From Sulfitobacter sp. (GTDB taxonomy: Bacteria > Pseudomonadota > Alphaproteobacteria > Rhodobacterales > Rhodobacteraceae): DNA of 7,516 bases. The stretch covers positions 1 to 7,516 of the forward strand of contig JAGXHD010000151.1 in NCBI GenBank assembly GCA_024636395.1, read 5' to 3'. Every line of letters starts with the position of its first letter. Positions within the stretch are counted from its first letter, which is position 1. The notes beneath the pieces are model-generated. The model saw only the letters and a list, made by a program, of their open reading frames with translations. It was not told the DNA's origin and did no database searches. A program made the position numbers and the translations under genes. Of this stretch, positions 1-6,474 are shown piece after piece.

Positions 1-728
1 ATGCAGCCGACGACGTGATCCGCCGGATATTCGGCAAGCACAAATTCGAGCGCCTCGATGCCGCGCAACAGGGGCGCGTCTTCTTCGGGGGTGTGGTCGA
101 GCAGGGCGTGCTCTACGGCCAGCACCACATCGGCGCGCGCGCCAAAGGCCATGAGCTCGGCCACGCTCATCCCGCCCGGCGTCATGGCATGAGTACGGTC
201 GGCCTCGGCGATCAGGACCGAAAGCTTCGCCCAGTCTTCCTGCCGCACAAGGCGAAGGGCAAAGTTTTGGTGATCATCGCGGATGCGGTCCTCAAGGGTG
301 GGATCGGGGCAGGGAATCGAGAGATGATCGAGGATCCGTAATGTGCTGCGGGCTGTTCTGGTGTGGCATGGTGCCGAAGTTTGTGTGGATTGGGGATGCG
401 GGGGTTCGCCGGGTTGGCCGGCTTTTCTGGTGGGTCTGGTGGCAGTCTCTTTGGTGGCCTTTCGGGCAGTCTTTGCGGCGGCGACAGGCGCCAGCGTGGG
501 CGCACCCAGATCCGCGGGCTGGGCGCGTTTTTTCAGGGGCGAGGGCGAGCGAGGCTTTGGTGACACGGGCGCGGCAGTGGCCTGCTCTTTGGCAGCTGGC
601 AGGTCGGGCGCGGCAACGGGAACGTTGCGGCCAAGGCCGTGCAGCTTGCGGAGGAGCGTAACCAGATGCGTCATTTGTATATCCATCGTCTGAAGGTGGG
701 GATGTGTTGCTGTAATTTGGTCAATCAT
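1..728 (-). CDS. Unrecognised protein with disordered Pro/Ala/Lys-rich linker (3' end missing)
   Basis: An uninterrupted minus-strand frame runs from ATG at 728 off the left edge, giving 242 visible residues and no stop. Residues 1-34 look like a short amphipathic helical start (HLVTLLRKLHGLGR). Residues 35-128 are low-complexity and rich in Pro, Ala, Lys and Thr, so probably a disordered linker. Residues 129-242 look folded and mostly helical, with segments such as LRILDHLSIPCPDPTLEDR, MTPGGMSVAELMAFGARAD and LLRGIEALEFVLAEYPADH. The helical pattern could be a TPR-like or other alpha-solenoid start, but I do not recognise the family. The start is uncertain: in-frame ATGs lie at 728, 686 and 674, none has a convincing Shine-Dalgarno, and the frame stays open further upstream. 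The linker carries codons rare elsewhere here (AGA, ACA, TTA). It is divergent from the lytic transglycosylase gene. Confidence 0.72.
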   Translation of the reverse strand, partial: MIDQITATHPHLQTMDIQMTHLVTLLRKLHGLGRNVPVAAPDLPAAKEQATAAPVSPKPRSPSPLKKRAQPADLGAPTLAPVAAAKTARKATKETATRPTRKAGQPGEPPHPQSTQTSAPCHTRTARSTLRILDHLSIPCPDPTLEDRIRDDHQNFALRLVRQEDWAKLSVLIAEADRTHAMTPGGMSVAELMAFGARADVVLAVEHALLDHTPEEDAPLLRGIEALEFVLAEYPADHVVGC

Positions 729-823
729 TGGGGCGCGATCGTGGCCTTCGGGCGGTGATCTCGCGATATCTAAAAACGTGGCAGGCCGTTTTGAGGGCAA
801 TTGCGGCGGATTGTTGCACGGAT

Positions 824-840
824 CCGGCTGCTGTAGCCGG
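824..840. repeat. Small inverted repeat in the divergent intergenic region
   Basis: CCGGCT and AGCCGG form a perfect 6-bp stem around a 5-nt loop (GCTGT). It sits about 100 bp upstream of both divergent start codons in the otherwise featureless 729-935 interval. No T-run follows on either strand, so it is not an intrinsic terminator. It could be an operator or leader hairpin, or chance in GC-rich DNA. I found no convincing promoter in this interval. Confidence 0.3.
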
Positions 841-935
841 GGATGCGCGCAGTGTTGCCGGGATGTGCACAATGGCGCCTGTGGCGGCGCTGCGGGCGCT
901 TGCCAGTGCGCCGATGTACTGCCCATAATGTGCCG

Positions 936-1769
936 ATGTCTGGATTTACTCACTCAGAACCCTTGCGGCTGATACTGCGGATCGTTTCGCGCGCTTGTGT
1001 GATCGCCTTAACGGCTTGGGCTCCGGCAGGGGCTGCTCTGGCCGAGGTGGTGCGTCCGCCGGTACGTATGGCCTCGCAGGCTGCACCAGTGGCGGAGGTC
1101 TCTGCGGTGCCTGCGCTTGCCGCGCCCGTAGCGATTCCGACACTGCCGCCGGCAGCGCGCACTGCCAGTGCCGGTGTGCCCTTGCTCGATGGCCGCGATA
1201 TCACCGTGCGTCCGCCTGCGCGCAACGCGCAAATCCCGCGCACGCGCTGGCAGCACATGGAGGGACACGCGCTCTGGACCCGCGCGGCACTGTCCGCGCT
1301 CAAGGATCACGGCAGTCCGCTGGTCAAGATGGTGCCGCGCGATATCGAGCGCTGGTGCCCCGCCTATGCCACCAATACCGATGCCCAGCGGCGCGCCTTC
1401 TGGGTGGGTTATCTCTCGGCGCTGGCGAAATACGAGAGTACCTACAAACCCTGGGCGGTGGGCGGAGGCGGCCGGTGGTATGGACTGTTGCAGATCCTCC
1501 CCGCCACGGCGCGGGGCTATCAATGCAACGTGGGCACCGGAGAAGCGCTCAAAAGCGGGGCTGCGAACCTCAGTTGCGGTGTGCGGATCATGGCGCATAC
1601 GGTGAAACGCGACGGTGTGATCCACGGCTACGACGGTCGCTGGCGCGGTGTGTCGGCGGATTGGGGGCCGATGCGCAACGAGCGCAAGCGCGCGGAAATG
1701 GCCAGCTGGCTGAAAAGACAGACCTATTGTCTGCCGATCGATACGCTGCGCCCGCGCGCGCGCCCCTAA
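936..1769 (+). CDS. Exported lytic transglycosylase, SLT domain
   Basis: This 277-residue protein probably cleaves the glycan strands of peptidoglycan in the periplasm. Residues 11-36 form a signal peptide: basic residues (R11, R15, R19), a hydrophobic stretch and a likely AALA cleavage site before EVV. A Pro/Ala-rich spacer (about 38-80) precedes a compact SLT/lysozyme-like domain (about 138-265). The family's catalytic Glu is E167 in YES (165-168), followed by GLLQI (183-187) and PATARGY. Four mature-region cysteines (C141, C197, C214, C265) could form two disulfides, which fits export. The start is ATG 936, because it places the signal peptide at the N-terminus; the frame is open up to ATG 843, but that would add 31 Arg/Cys-rich residues ahead of the signal. 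No good Shine-Dalgarno is visible. The stop overlaps the stop of the convergent membrane-protein gene. The family call is firm; which subfamily is not. Confidence 0.9.
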   Translation: MSGFTHSEPLRLILRIVSRACVIALTAWAPAGAALAEVVRPPVRMASQAAPVAEVSAVPALAAPVAIPTLPPAARTASAGVPLLDGRDITVRPPARNAQIPRTRWQHMEGHALWTRAALSALKDHGSPLVKMVPRDIERWCPAYATNTDAQRRAFWVGYLSALAKYESTYKPWAVGGGGRWYGLLQILPATARGYQCNVGTGEALKSGAANLSCGVRIMAHTVKRDGVIHGYDGRWRGVSADWGPMRNERKRAEMASWLKRQTYCLPIDTLRPRARP

Positions 1770-2203
1770 CCCATCAGCGTGAAATGATGCCTACGGGTTT
1801 TGAGGCCCGCCTGCTGCGCCAGCGGCTCGAACATTCGGTGGGGCGGCGTGGCGGGATAGGGTACACGTATTTTCACGCCCGAGGGGCGAACGATGCTGAG
1901 GCGCACGGATAGATCGAGGCGGGTATCGAAGCGCAGATGGTCGATCTCGCGCAGGGCGATCTCGGCCTGCTGACGCCAGCTTGCCCAGCGGAGATGCGTC
2001 TGATCGAGCGTGAGGGTGCTGCGCGGGTTCGCGATAAGATCATAGAGGGCGGGCAGGGTGAACGCGCCGACGAGTGCGACGAACACCGGGGCGGCATCGA
2101 AGAAAACATACGCGGCAGCGATCACCGCCCAGAGTGCGGCGACTGTGATCGCGGTGGCGGGCCTGCGGCCGCAGGATGAGTAACTGTAGGGCAGATCGTT
2201 CAT
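1766..2203 (-). CDS. Two-TM small membrane protein with possible PH-like C-terminal domain
   Basis: This is a 145-residue protein of unknown function. Two hydrophobic segments (about 16-34 and 37-56) should form a membrane hairpin. The rest (about 60-135) alternates short beta-like strands, for example STLTLDQTHLRWASW, EIALREIDHLRFD and VRLSIVRPSGVKIRVPY, and ends in a helix. That order, two TMs then a strand-rich domain with an 'I.h..' style linker, resembles bacterial PH-like (YdbT/YcxB-type) membrane proteins. This is a structural guess, not a recognised family match. Its ATG overlaps the upstream gene's stop as ATGA, so translation is probably coupled, and no separate Shine-Dalgarno is needed or visible. 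It is the last gene of the pepN cluster. Its stop overlaps the stop of the convergent lytic transglycosylase gene by 4 bp. Confidence 0.82.
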   Translation of the reverse strand: MNDLPYSYSSCGRRPATAITVAALWAVIAAAYVFFDAAPVFVALVGAFTLPALYDLIANPRSTLTLDQTHLRWASWRQQAEIALREIDHLRFDTRLDLSVRLSIVRPSGVKIRVPYPATPPHRMFEPLAQQAGLKTRRHHFTLMG

Positions 2204-2715
2204 GCGGTACGGAAGACGCGGGCCAGTGCGCCCAAAGCATCGGCCTGCGCCGGGCTGGGCATCCCTTTGGTGCCTGCCGCGGTCACGTCGCCCAGCAGGC
2301 GCATGAGCTTGTCGAACTCCGCGCCGTGAGCGAGCTGTTTGAGCCGTTTGGTGAGCTGCTGGAAAGCGGGCGTGGGGCCGCCGCTCTGCGTCACAAGCCA
2401 GCCGCCGAGCGCTGCAAGATCAGCGCCTTCTGCAGGTTCGACGCCGAGCCGTTTTTGCAGGCCGGCGGCGACCAGCTCCGCGGGGATCTCCGATGCTGCG
2501 TCCATACGGGCGAAAGCGACTGCCATGGCCGCGATGCAAATCTCGGGCGTGTGGATCGAAGATATGGCTGGTGCGTCCGGGCGCGTGGCAAAATCCAGCC
2601 GTCGGGCAGCCGCGCGGAGGGACGCGGGCACTCCGTCTGCCCCGTCCGCGCGCATCCGGCGCCAGATAAAGACAACTGCAACAAGGCCACCGATGACAAG
2701 CAGGGCACTCAGCAC
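2200..2715 (-). CDS. Membrane-anchored helical protein of unknown function
   Basis: This is a 171-residue protein if started at GTG 2715. A single N-terminal TM segment (LSALLVIGGLVAVVFIW, about residues 2-18) is followed by WRRMR, which predicts the soluble part in the cytoplasm. The remainder (about 35-171) is helical: HTPEICIAAMAVAFARMD, PAELVAAGLQKRLGV, ALGGWLVTQSG, LTKRLKQLAHGAEFDKLMR, AQADALGALARVFR. The spacing of helices recalls TerB-like all-alpha domains, but the acidic metal-site pattern is not evident, so I leave it unassigned. No in-frame ATG exists. The alternatives are GTG 2715, which starts the hydrophobic segment and lies 31 bp after the pepN stop, and TTG 2808 inside pepN, which would add a Pro/Arg-rich tail. 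GTG is preferred, although its Shine-Dalgarno is weak. The 3' end overlaps the next gene by 4 bp, so the two are co-translated. Confidence 0.8.
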   Translation of the reverse strand: MLSALLVIGGLVAVVFIWRRMRADGADGVPASLRAAARRLDFATRPDAPAISSIHTPEICIAAMAVAFARMDAASEIPAELVAAGLQKRLGVEPAEGADLAALGGWLVTQSGGPTPAFQQLTKRLKQLAHGAEFDKLMRLLGDVTAAGTKGMPSPAQADALGALARVFRTA

Positions 2716-2746
2716 AGGCGGCTCTGCGGCTTTCGGGCGTTGGGCT

Positions 2747-5290
2747 TCATGCGGCGGCGATCCGGGTGAGCATCTCGGTGGTGTCGCGGCTGAGACCCGG
2801 CGTGGCAAGGATGCGGGCGACCTGCGCCTGGATCATCGCCTGGCGATCGGTATCGTAGCGCTTCCACGTCTGAAAAACCGAGCACATGCGGGCCGTGGTT
2901 TGCGGGTTCAAGGGGTCGAGTTTGATCAGCCAATCTGCCAGAAGCCTGTAGCCCGCGCCCGAGGCATGATGGAAGCCCGCGTGGTGCATGGCCAACGCGC
3001 CAAACACGGCGCGGAAGCGGTTGGGGTTTTTCCAATTGAAATCAGGGTGCTTGGTGAGGATCGCCGCGATCTCGTGGGCCTCTTCCGGGTCCGCCTCAAT
3101 GACTTGCAGGCCGAACCATTTGTCCATCACCAGTCTGTCGTGGCGCCACTGTGCCTCGAAGGCTTTGAGTGCCGCATCGCCGCGCCCGGCGCGGATCAGA
3201 TTGGCGAGGGCGGCGAGTTGCTGGGTCATATTGTCGGCGCTATCGTATTGGGCCTGCGCAAGTGTGCCGCCATCGCTGCGCGACAGCAGCGCCAGCACGG
3301 CATTGCCGAGGGCGCGCTGGCTCGATTGGGCGGCGTCGGGCGCGTAAGGTGCGGTGACCTGATGTTCCGCGTAGAGGGCCGGTAGAAGATCGGCGAGCGA
3401 TTTGGCCTGCGCATCCCGCAGCGCCTCGACGGCGGCGTGGATGATGTCGGGCTCGGGCACGTGGCCTGCGTCGTGCAGGGCGGTGGCCAGCTCGGACTGC
3501 GAAGGCAGGGCCAAAAGGAGGCGGCGATAGGCGGGATCGAGGCCATTGTCGGAGAGGGCGGCGCGGATGCCGCGCAGATAAGCGGGGTCGGGGCGGGCGC
3601 CTGCGGTGATCATTGCAATGAGGCAGCTGCGCGCGAGGGTGCGCCCGGCCTCCCAGCGGTTGAACTCATCCGTATCATGGGCCAGCAGATGGTCATGATC
3701 GGCGGCGTGATCGAGCACGACCGGAGCGGAAAAGCCGCGCAGGACGGACGCTACGGGGCGCGCGGCCAGACCGTCGAAGGTAAAGCTCTGGGTGGCTTCG
3801 GTCAGCTCGAGGATGCGCGTCGCGGCGACCTCCGTGCCGTCCGCGCCAATAAGACCCACGGCCACGGGGATCACCTGCGGCAGGGGCGCGGGCGTTGCGG
3901 TCGTGGGAGCAAGGCTCTGGGTAAAGATCAGCGTAAGTGTGTCGCCGCTCCACTCTTCGGTGACCGACAGGCGCGGCGTGCCCGCCTGCGAGTACCAGCG
4001 CTTGAATTGCGTCAGGTCTCGGCCCGTCGTGTCCTCGAATACTTTGAGCCAGTCCTCGATGGTGCAGGCCTGCCCGTCGTGACGCTCGAAATAGAGGGTG
4101 ACAGCCTCAGAGTAGGCCGCGTCGCCCACGAGGGTCTTGAGCATGCGGATTACCTCCGCGCCCTTTTCGTAGATCGTGGCAGTATAGAAGTTATTGATCT
4201 CCTGAAAGCTCTCGGGGCGGACGGGATGGGCGAGCGGGCCCTGGTCCTCGGCGAACTGGCGGGCGCGCAAATCCAGCACATCCTCGATCCGCTTGACGGG
4301 CGCGGAGCGCATGTCGGCGGTGAACTGGCTGTCGCGGAAGACAGTCAGCCCTTCCTTCAGGCACAGCTGGAACCAGTCGCGACAGGTGATGCGGTTGCCG
4401 GTCCAATTATGGAAATACTCATGCGCGATGATCGCCTCGATCCGCTCGAAATTGGTGTCGGTCGAGGTTTCCTGTGAGGCGAGCACGGCGGAGGAGTTGA
4501 AGATGTTCAGCCCCTTGTTCTCCATTGCGCCCATGTTGAAATCATCGACCGCGACGATGTTGAACAGGTCAAGATCGTATTCGCGGCCATAGACGTCTTC
4601 ATCCCATTTCATCGAAGCCTTGAGCGCCTGCATCCCGAAGGCGCATTTACCCTCGTCGCCGGGGCGGACATAGAGATTGAGATCGACCTTGCGGCCCCCG
4701 ACAGTCGTAAAGGTATCGTGATGCGCGACCAGATCACCGGCGACAAGCGCGAAGAGGTAGGCGGGCTTGGGCCAGGGATCGTGCCATTCGGCGCGGTGCA
4801 TCGCAGTTGTCACGGGGTTGCCGTTGGACAGCAGCACGGGGTGGGCGCCCTCAATGGTCACGGTAAAGACGCTCATCACATCGGGGCGGTCGGGATAGTA
4901 GGTGATCTTGCGAAAGCCATCGGCCTCGCATTGGGTGCAATACATGCCGTTCGACATGTAGAGACCTTCAAGGGCGGTATTGCCTGCCGGGTCGATCTCG
5001 ACCTCTGTCTCCCAGATGAAAGCGCCCTCGGGCACCTCGCAGGTGAGCCCCTCGGGGGTGATCCGGGGTGCGACATCTTCGCCGTCGATGCAAGCCGAGA
5101 TGAGCTTGAGCATCTCGCCGTGGAGGAAGAATTCCTGTGCCGGTGCATCGGCATCGGGGGAGAAGGCGATGCGGCTGCGAACCCTTGTTTTATGGGGATC
5201 AAGCGTAAATTGGAGATCCACGCTGTCGATGCGCCAGCCGAATGGCGTGTAATCCTTGAGATAGATGGTCTGGGGGGCTGCATCGCGCAT
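2747..5290 (-). CDS. pepN: Aminopeptidase N (M1 family zinc metallopeptidase)
   Basis: This is a full-length 847-residue cytosolic M1 aminopeptidase (E. coli PepN has 870), which removes N-terminal residues from peptides in the last steps of protein turnover. The exopeptidase motif GAMEN is at 254-258. The zinc site HEYFH (290-294) is followed after 18 residues by the third ligand E313 in LKEG. Y374 in IYEKGAEVIRM is the expected transition-state tyrosine. CTQCEADGFR (118-127) carries the substrate N-terminus-binding Glu (E122). The N-terminal YLKDYTPFGW and the C-terminal NPNRFRAVFGA and LDPLNPQTTARM are typical of proteobacterial PepN. The frame could begin about 12 codons earlier, but ATG 5290 has a strong AGGAG 7 nt upstream and matches the usual family start. 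It heads a minus-strand cluster with two small membrane-protein genes and is divergent from the 82-residue membrane protein gene. No key residue is missing. Confidence 0.98.
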   Translation of the reverse strand: MRDAAPQTIYLKDYTPFGWRIDSVDLQFTLDPHKTRVRSRIAFSPDADAPAQEFFLHGEMLKLISACIDGEDVAPRITPEGLTCEVPEGAFIWETEVEIDPAGNTALEGLYMSNGMYCTQCEADGFRKITYYPDRPDVMSVFTVTIEGAHPVLLSNGNPVTTAMHRAEWHDPWPKPAYLFALVAGDLVAHHDTFTTVGGRKVDLNLYVRPGDEGKCAFGMQALKASMKWDEDVYGREYDLDLFNIVAVDDFNMGAMENKGLNIFNSSAVLASQETSTDTNFERIEAIIAHEYFHNWTGNRITCRDWFQLCLKEGLTVFRDSQFTADMRSAPVKRIEDVLDLRARQFAEDQGPLAHPVRPESFQEINNFYTATIYEKGAEVIRMLKTLVGDAAYSEAVTLYFERHDGQACTIEDWLKVFEDTTGRDLTQFKRWYSQAGTPRLSVTEEWSGDTLTLIFTQSLAPTTATPAPLPQVIPVAVGLIGADGTEVAATRILELTEATQSFTFDGLAARPVASVLRGFSAPVVLDHAADHDHLLAHDTDEFNRWEAGRTLARSCLIAMITAGARPDPAYLRGIRAALSDNGLDPAYRRLLLALPSQSELATALHDAGHVPEPDIIHAAVEALRDAQAKSLADLLPALYAEHQVTAPYAPDAAQSSQRALGNAVLALLSRSDGGTLAQAQYDSADNMTQQLAALANLIRAGRGDAALKAFEAQWRHDRLVMDKWFGLQVIEADPEEAHEIAAILTKHPDFNWKNPNRFRAVFGALAMHHAGFHHASGAGYRLLADWLIKLDPLNPQTTARMCSVFQTWKRYDTDRQAMIQAQVARILATPGLSRDTTEMLTRIAAA

Positions 5291-5297
5291 GGGGTTG

Positions 5298-5302
5298 CTC
5301 CT
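5298..5302 (-). promoter_or_regulatory. Ribosome binding site of pepN
   Basis: On the minus strand AGGAG lies 7 nt before the ATG at 5290. It decides the pepN start against the non-ATG start about 36 bp further upstream. Confidence 0.85.
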
Positions 5303-5373
5303 GAAGGATTGGTGCCGGGCGGGCAAGGTTTCTCGGAACCGAACTGTTTTGCGGCACGTTAATCAGGCAATCC

Positions 5374-5391
5374 CCCCGCTGCAAGGCGGGG
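5374..5391 (+). repeat. GC hairpin in the leader of the small membrane-protein gene
   Basis: CCCCGC and GCGGGG form a perfect 6-bp stem with a 6-nt loop (TGCAAG). It ends 10 nt before the Shine-Dalgarno (AAGGAGA, 5402-5408) of the gene at 5416. No T-run follows, so it is not an intrinsic terminator for the plus strand. It may stabilise the mRNA or tune translation, or may be an operator in the divergent pepN region. Its role is unknown. Confidence 0.45.
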
Positions 5392-5415
5392 ATAGTCCAT
5401 TAAGGAGAACAGATC

Positions 5416-5664
5416 ATGTCTGCACCCGATACAAACACCGACAAGCAAGAGAAAGAACACCGCCCCTCTTTGCTGGGAATCCGCGGTGCGATGATTTTCG
5501 GAGCGTTGATGATGATCGGTTTGATCGGCTTCAATATGATCAATGCGGGCGATGGTGACGCCGTCTCCAATGCCGATGCGGAGGGATCATCCTCGACTGT
5601 CGTCGATACGGATGTGTATGCGCCGGGCACCAATAGCTCGTCGACGCCGACCCAGACAGATTAG
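5416..5664 (+). CDS. Small single-TM membrane protein, hypothetical
   Basis: This is an 82-residue protein of unknown function. Residues 1-18 are charged and hydrophilic (TDKQEKEHRP). Residues 21-43 form one hydrophobic helix (IRGAMIFGALMMIGLIGF). Residues 44-82 are Asp/Ser/Thr-rich and look disordered. The charge pattern, with basic residues before the helix and acidic ones after it, suggests cytoplasmic N-terminus and periplasmic C-terminus. A strong Shine-Dalgarno (AAGGAGA, 7 nt before ATG) supports the start and the reality of the gene. It is transcribed divergently from pepN and closed by an intrinsic terminator 57 bp after its stop, so it is probably a single-gene transcript. I do not recognise a family. 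It lacks the heme-, metal- or lipobox motifs that would suggest a role. Confidence 0.83.
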   Translation: MSAPDTNTDKQEKEHRPSLLGIRGAMIFGALMMIGLIGFNMINAGDGDAVSNADAEGSSSTVVDTDVYAPGTNSSSTPTQTD

Positions 5665-5720
5665 TCGCGAACCAACCGGTCCCGGAAAATTCATCCCGCC
5701 GAAGTTTACGAAAAGTCAGC

Positions 5721-5744
5721 GCGCCCAGCAGGGCGCCCTTTTTT
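5721..5744 (+). terminator. Rho-independent terminator
   Basis: GCGCCC, loop AGCA, GGGCGC, then CC and a run of six T (5739-5744). This is a classical GC stem with U-tract on the plus strand. It should end the transcript of the 82-residue membrane protein gene. The next gene starts 29 bp after the T-run, so that gene needs its own promoter or read-through. Confidence 0.88.
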
Positions 5745-5772
5745 CTGCGCGCGCCCGCTCTAACTGCATTGC

Positions 5773-5937
5773 ATGGCGAAACATGTCAAAAAATCTGATC
5801 TGCCGCAAAAAATCTGTGCAACCTGCAATAAGCCCTTCGCGTGGCGCAAGAAATGGGCGGCAGTCTGGGACGAGGTGCGGTACTGCTCGGAGCGGTGCAA
5901 GCGCGAGCGCCCCAAGGCTGGCACGGGCCGGGGATAG
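5773..5937 (+). CDS. DUF2256 family small zinc-finger-like protein
   Basis: This is a 54-residue protein too short for common ORF cut-offs. It starts MAKHVKKSDLPQKICATC and continues NKPFAWRKKW, then WDEVRYCSERCKRERPK. The core KKSDLPxKxCxxCxxPFxWRKKW...W..V.YCSxRC is the hallmark of the DUF2256 family, and the length fits. Four cysteines (CATC, and C...C in YCSERC) suggest a small zinc-binding fold. Its biochemical role is not established; in other genomes the family is often seen near photolyase/cryptochrome genes, but none is visible here. An in-frame TAA at 5761 limits the start to ATG 5773 or later. No Shine-Dalgarno is visible, so initiation may be weak or leaderless. It lies just after an intrinsic terminator and 106 bp before the GlcG-like gene. 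Confidence 0.9.
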   Translation: MAKHVKKSDLPQKICATCNKPFAWRKKWAAVWDEVRYCSERCKRERPKAGTGRG

Positions 5938-5986
5938 CGGAGTGCTGTTGCGTCTGCGGGCCGGAACGCTAAACCTGTGGTGCGCA

Positions 5987-6002
5987 GGCGCGCGTGCGCG
6001 CC
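5987..6002 (+). repeat. GC-only hairpin between the DUF2256 and GlcG-like genes
   Basis: GGCGCG, loop CGTG, CGCGCC forms a perfect 6-bp stem. It lies 49 bp after the DUF2256 stop and 41 bp before the GlcG-like start. No T-run follows, so it is not a canonical terminator; it could be a Rho-dependent 3' end structure or a leader element. In GC-rich DNA such palindromes also occur by chance. Confidence 0.35.
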
Positions 6003-6043
6003 GCGAATGAACATTCAGCACCGAGACAACACAGGAACAAGAC

Positions 6044-6469
6044 ATGAGCATATCGTTGAGAAAAGCCCGTACGGTTATCCGCAAGGCGTTTGAAAAGGGC
6101 GCGGAGGCGGGGCTGAAGCCGCTGTCTGTCGTAGTGCTGGATGCGGGCGGACATGTGATCGCGTTCGAGCGGCAGGATGGTGCGTCGCCCGGCCGCTTTG
6201 CGATTGCGCAGGGCAAAGCCTACGGCGCGGTGATGCTGGGTATGGCGGGCACGGCGCAACAGGCACGCGCCGAGGCGCAGGCCTATTTCATGAGCTGTGT
6301 GAACGGTGTGTTCGGCGGGCAGGTAGTTCCAGTTCCTGGGGGCGTTCTGGTGCGCTCTGCCAAAGGCGTTGTGATCGGCGCCGTGGGCGTGACGGGCGAT
6401 ACTTCCGACAATGACGCGCTCGCGGCCATGGCCGGGCTTGAGGCTGCCAATCTGATTGGCGAAATCTGA
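6044..6469 (+). CDS. GlcG/HbpS-family (DUF336) protein
   Basis: This 141-residue protein matches the GlcG/HbpS (formerly DUF336) family in length and in order of motifs: an N-terminal helix (about 5-23), LSVVVLDAGGHVIAFERQDGA (27-47), AIAQGKAYGAVML (54-66), GGVLVRSAKGVVIGAVGVTG (99-118) and DTSDNDALAAMAGLEAA (119-135). Members include heme-binding HbpS of Streptomyces and GlcG of glycolate operons. Many are uncharacterised proteins encoded beside dehydrogenases or oxidoreductases, and binding of a small ligand or cofactor is assumed rather than shown. There is no signal peptide, so it is probably cytoplasmic. The start is supported by AGGAA 6 nt before the ATG. No glycolate oxidase genes (glcDEF) are visible, so the name glcG would overstate the case. 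A 10-bp inverted repeat begins 6 bp after its stop. Confidence 0.9.
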   Translation: MSISLRKARTVIRKAFEKGAEAGLKPLSVVVLDAGGHVIAFERQDGASPGRFAIAQGKAYGAVMLGMAGTAQQARAEAQAYFMSCVNGVFGGQVVPVPGGVLVRSAKGVVIGAVGVTGDTSDNDALAAMAGLEAANLIGEI

Positions 6470-6474
6470 AGAAT

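Noticed and set aside
15..661. Plus-strand frames at the left end (15-341, 341-661, 343-693)
   Set aside because: They oppose the continuous minus-strand frame whose folded part has normal amino-acid composition; the plus-strand products are Gly/Trp/Arg-rich and motif-free.
843..935. Upstream ATG extension of the lytic transglycosylase
   Set aside because: It would place 31 Arg/Cys-rich residues before a clear signal peptide, which would be unusual for an exported protein. ATG 936 is the sensible start, although no Shine-Dalgarno decides it.
1751..1764. Alternating GC run near the end of the lytic transglycosylase as a Z-DNA or repeat element
   Set aside because: It encodes the protein's Arg/Pro/Ala tail with normal codons and is too short to claim anything beyond GC-rich coding sequence.
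995..1912. 305-codon plus-strand frame overlapping the lytic transglycosylase gene
   Set aside because: It is longer than the real gene but very Cys/Arg/Gly-rich and has no fold-like pattern. The other frame has a signal peptide, the catalytic Glu and the GLLQI motif.
2339..4477. Long plus-strand open frames of about 350 codons (2339-3385, 3437-4477) opposite pepN
   Set aside because: They are antisense shadows of a strongly GC-biased gene. Their translations are Arg/Gly/Ala-rich without recognisable motifs, while the minus strand carries complete M1 aminopeptidase motifs throughout.
5371..5391. Hairpin upstream of 5416 as a terminator
   Set aside because: The stem is good but no T-run follows on either strand.
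5543..6010. 155-codon plus-strand frame spanning the terminator, and minus-strand frames at 5716-6259
   Set aside because: They run through an intrinsic terminator and over the DUF2256 and GlcG-like genes, both of which have clear family signatures in other frames.
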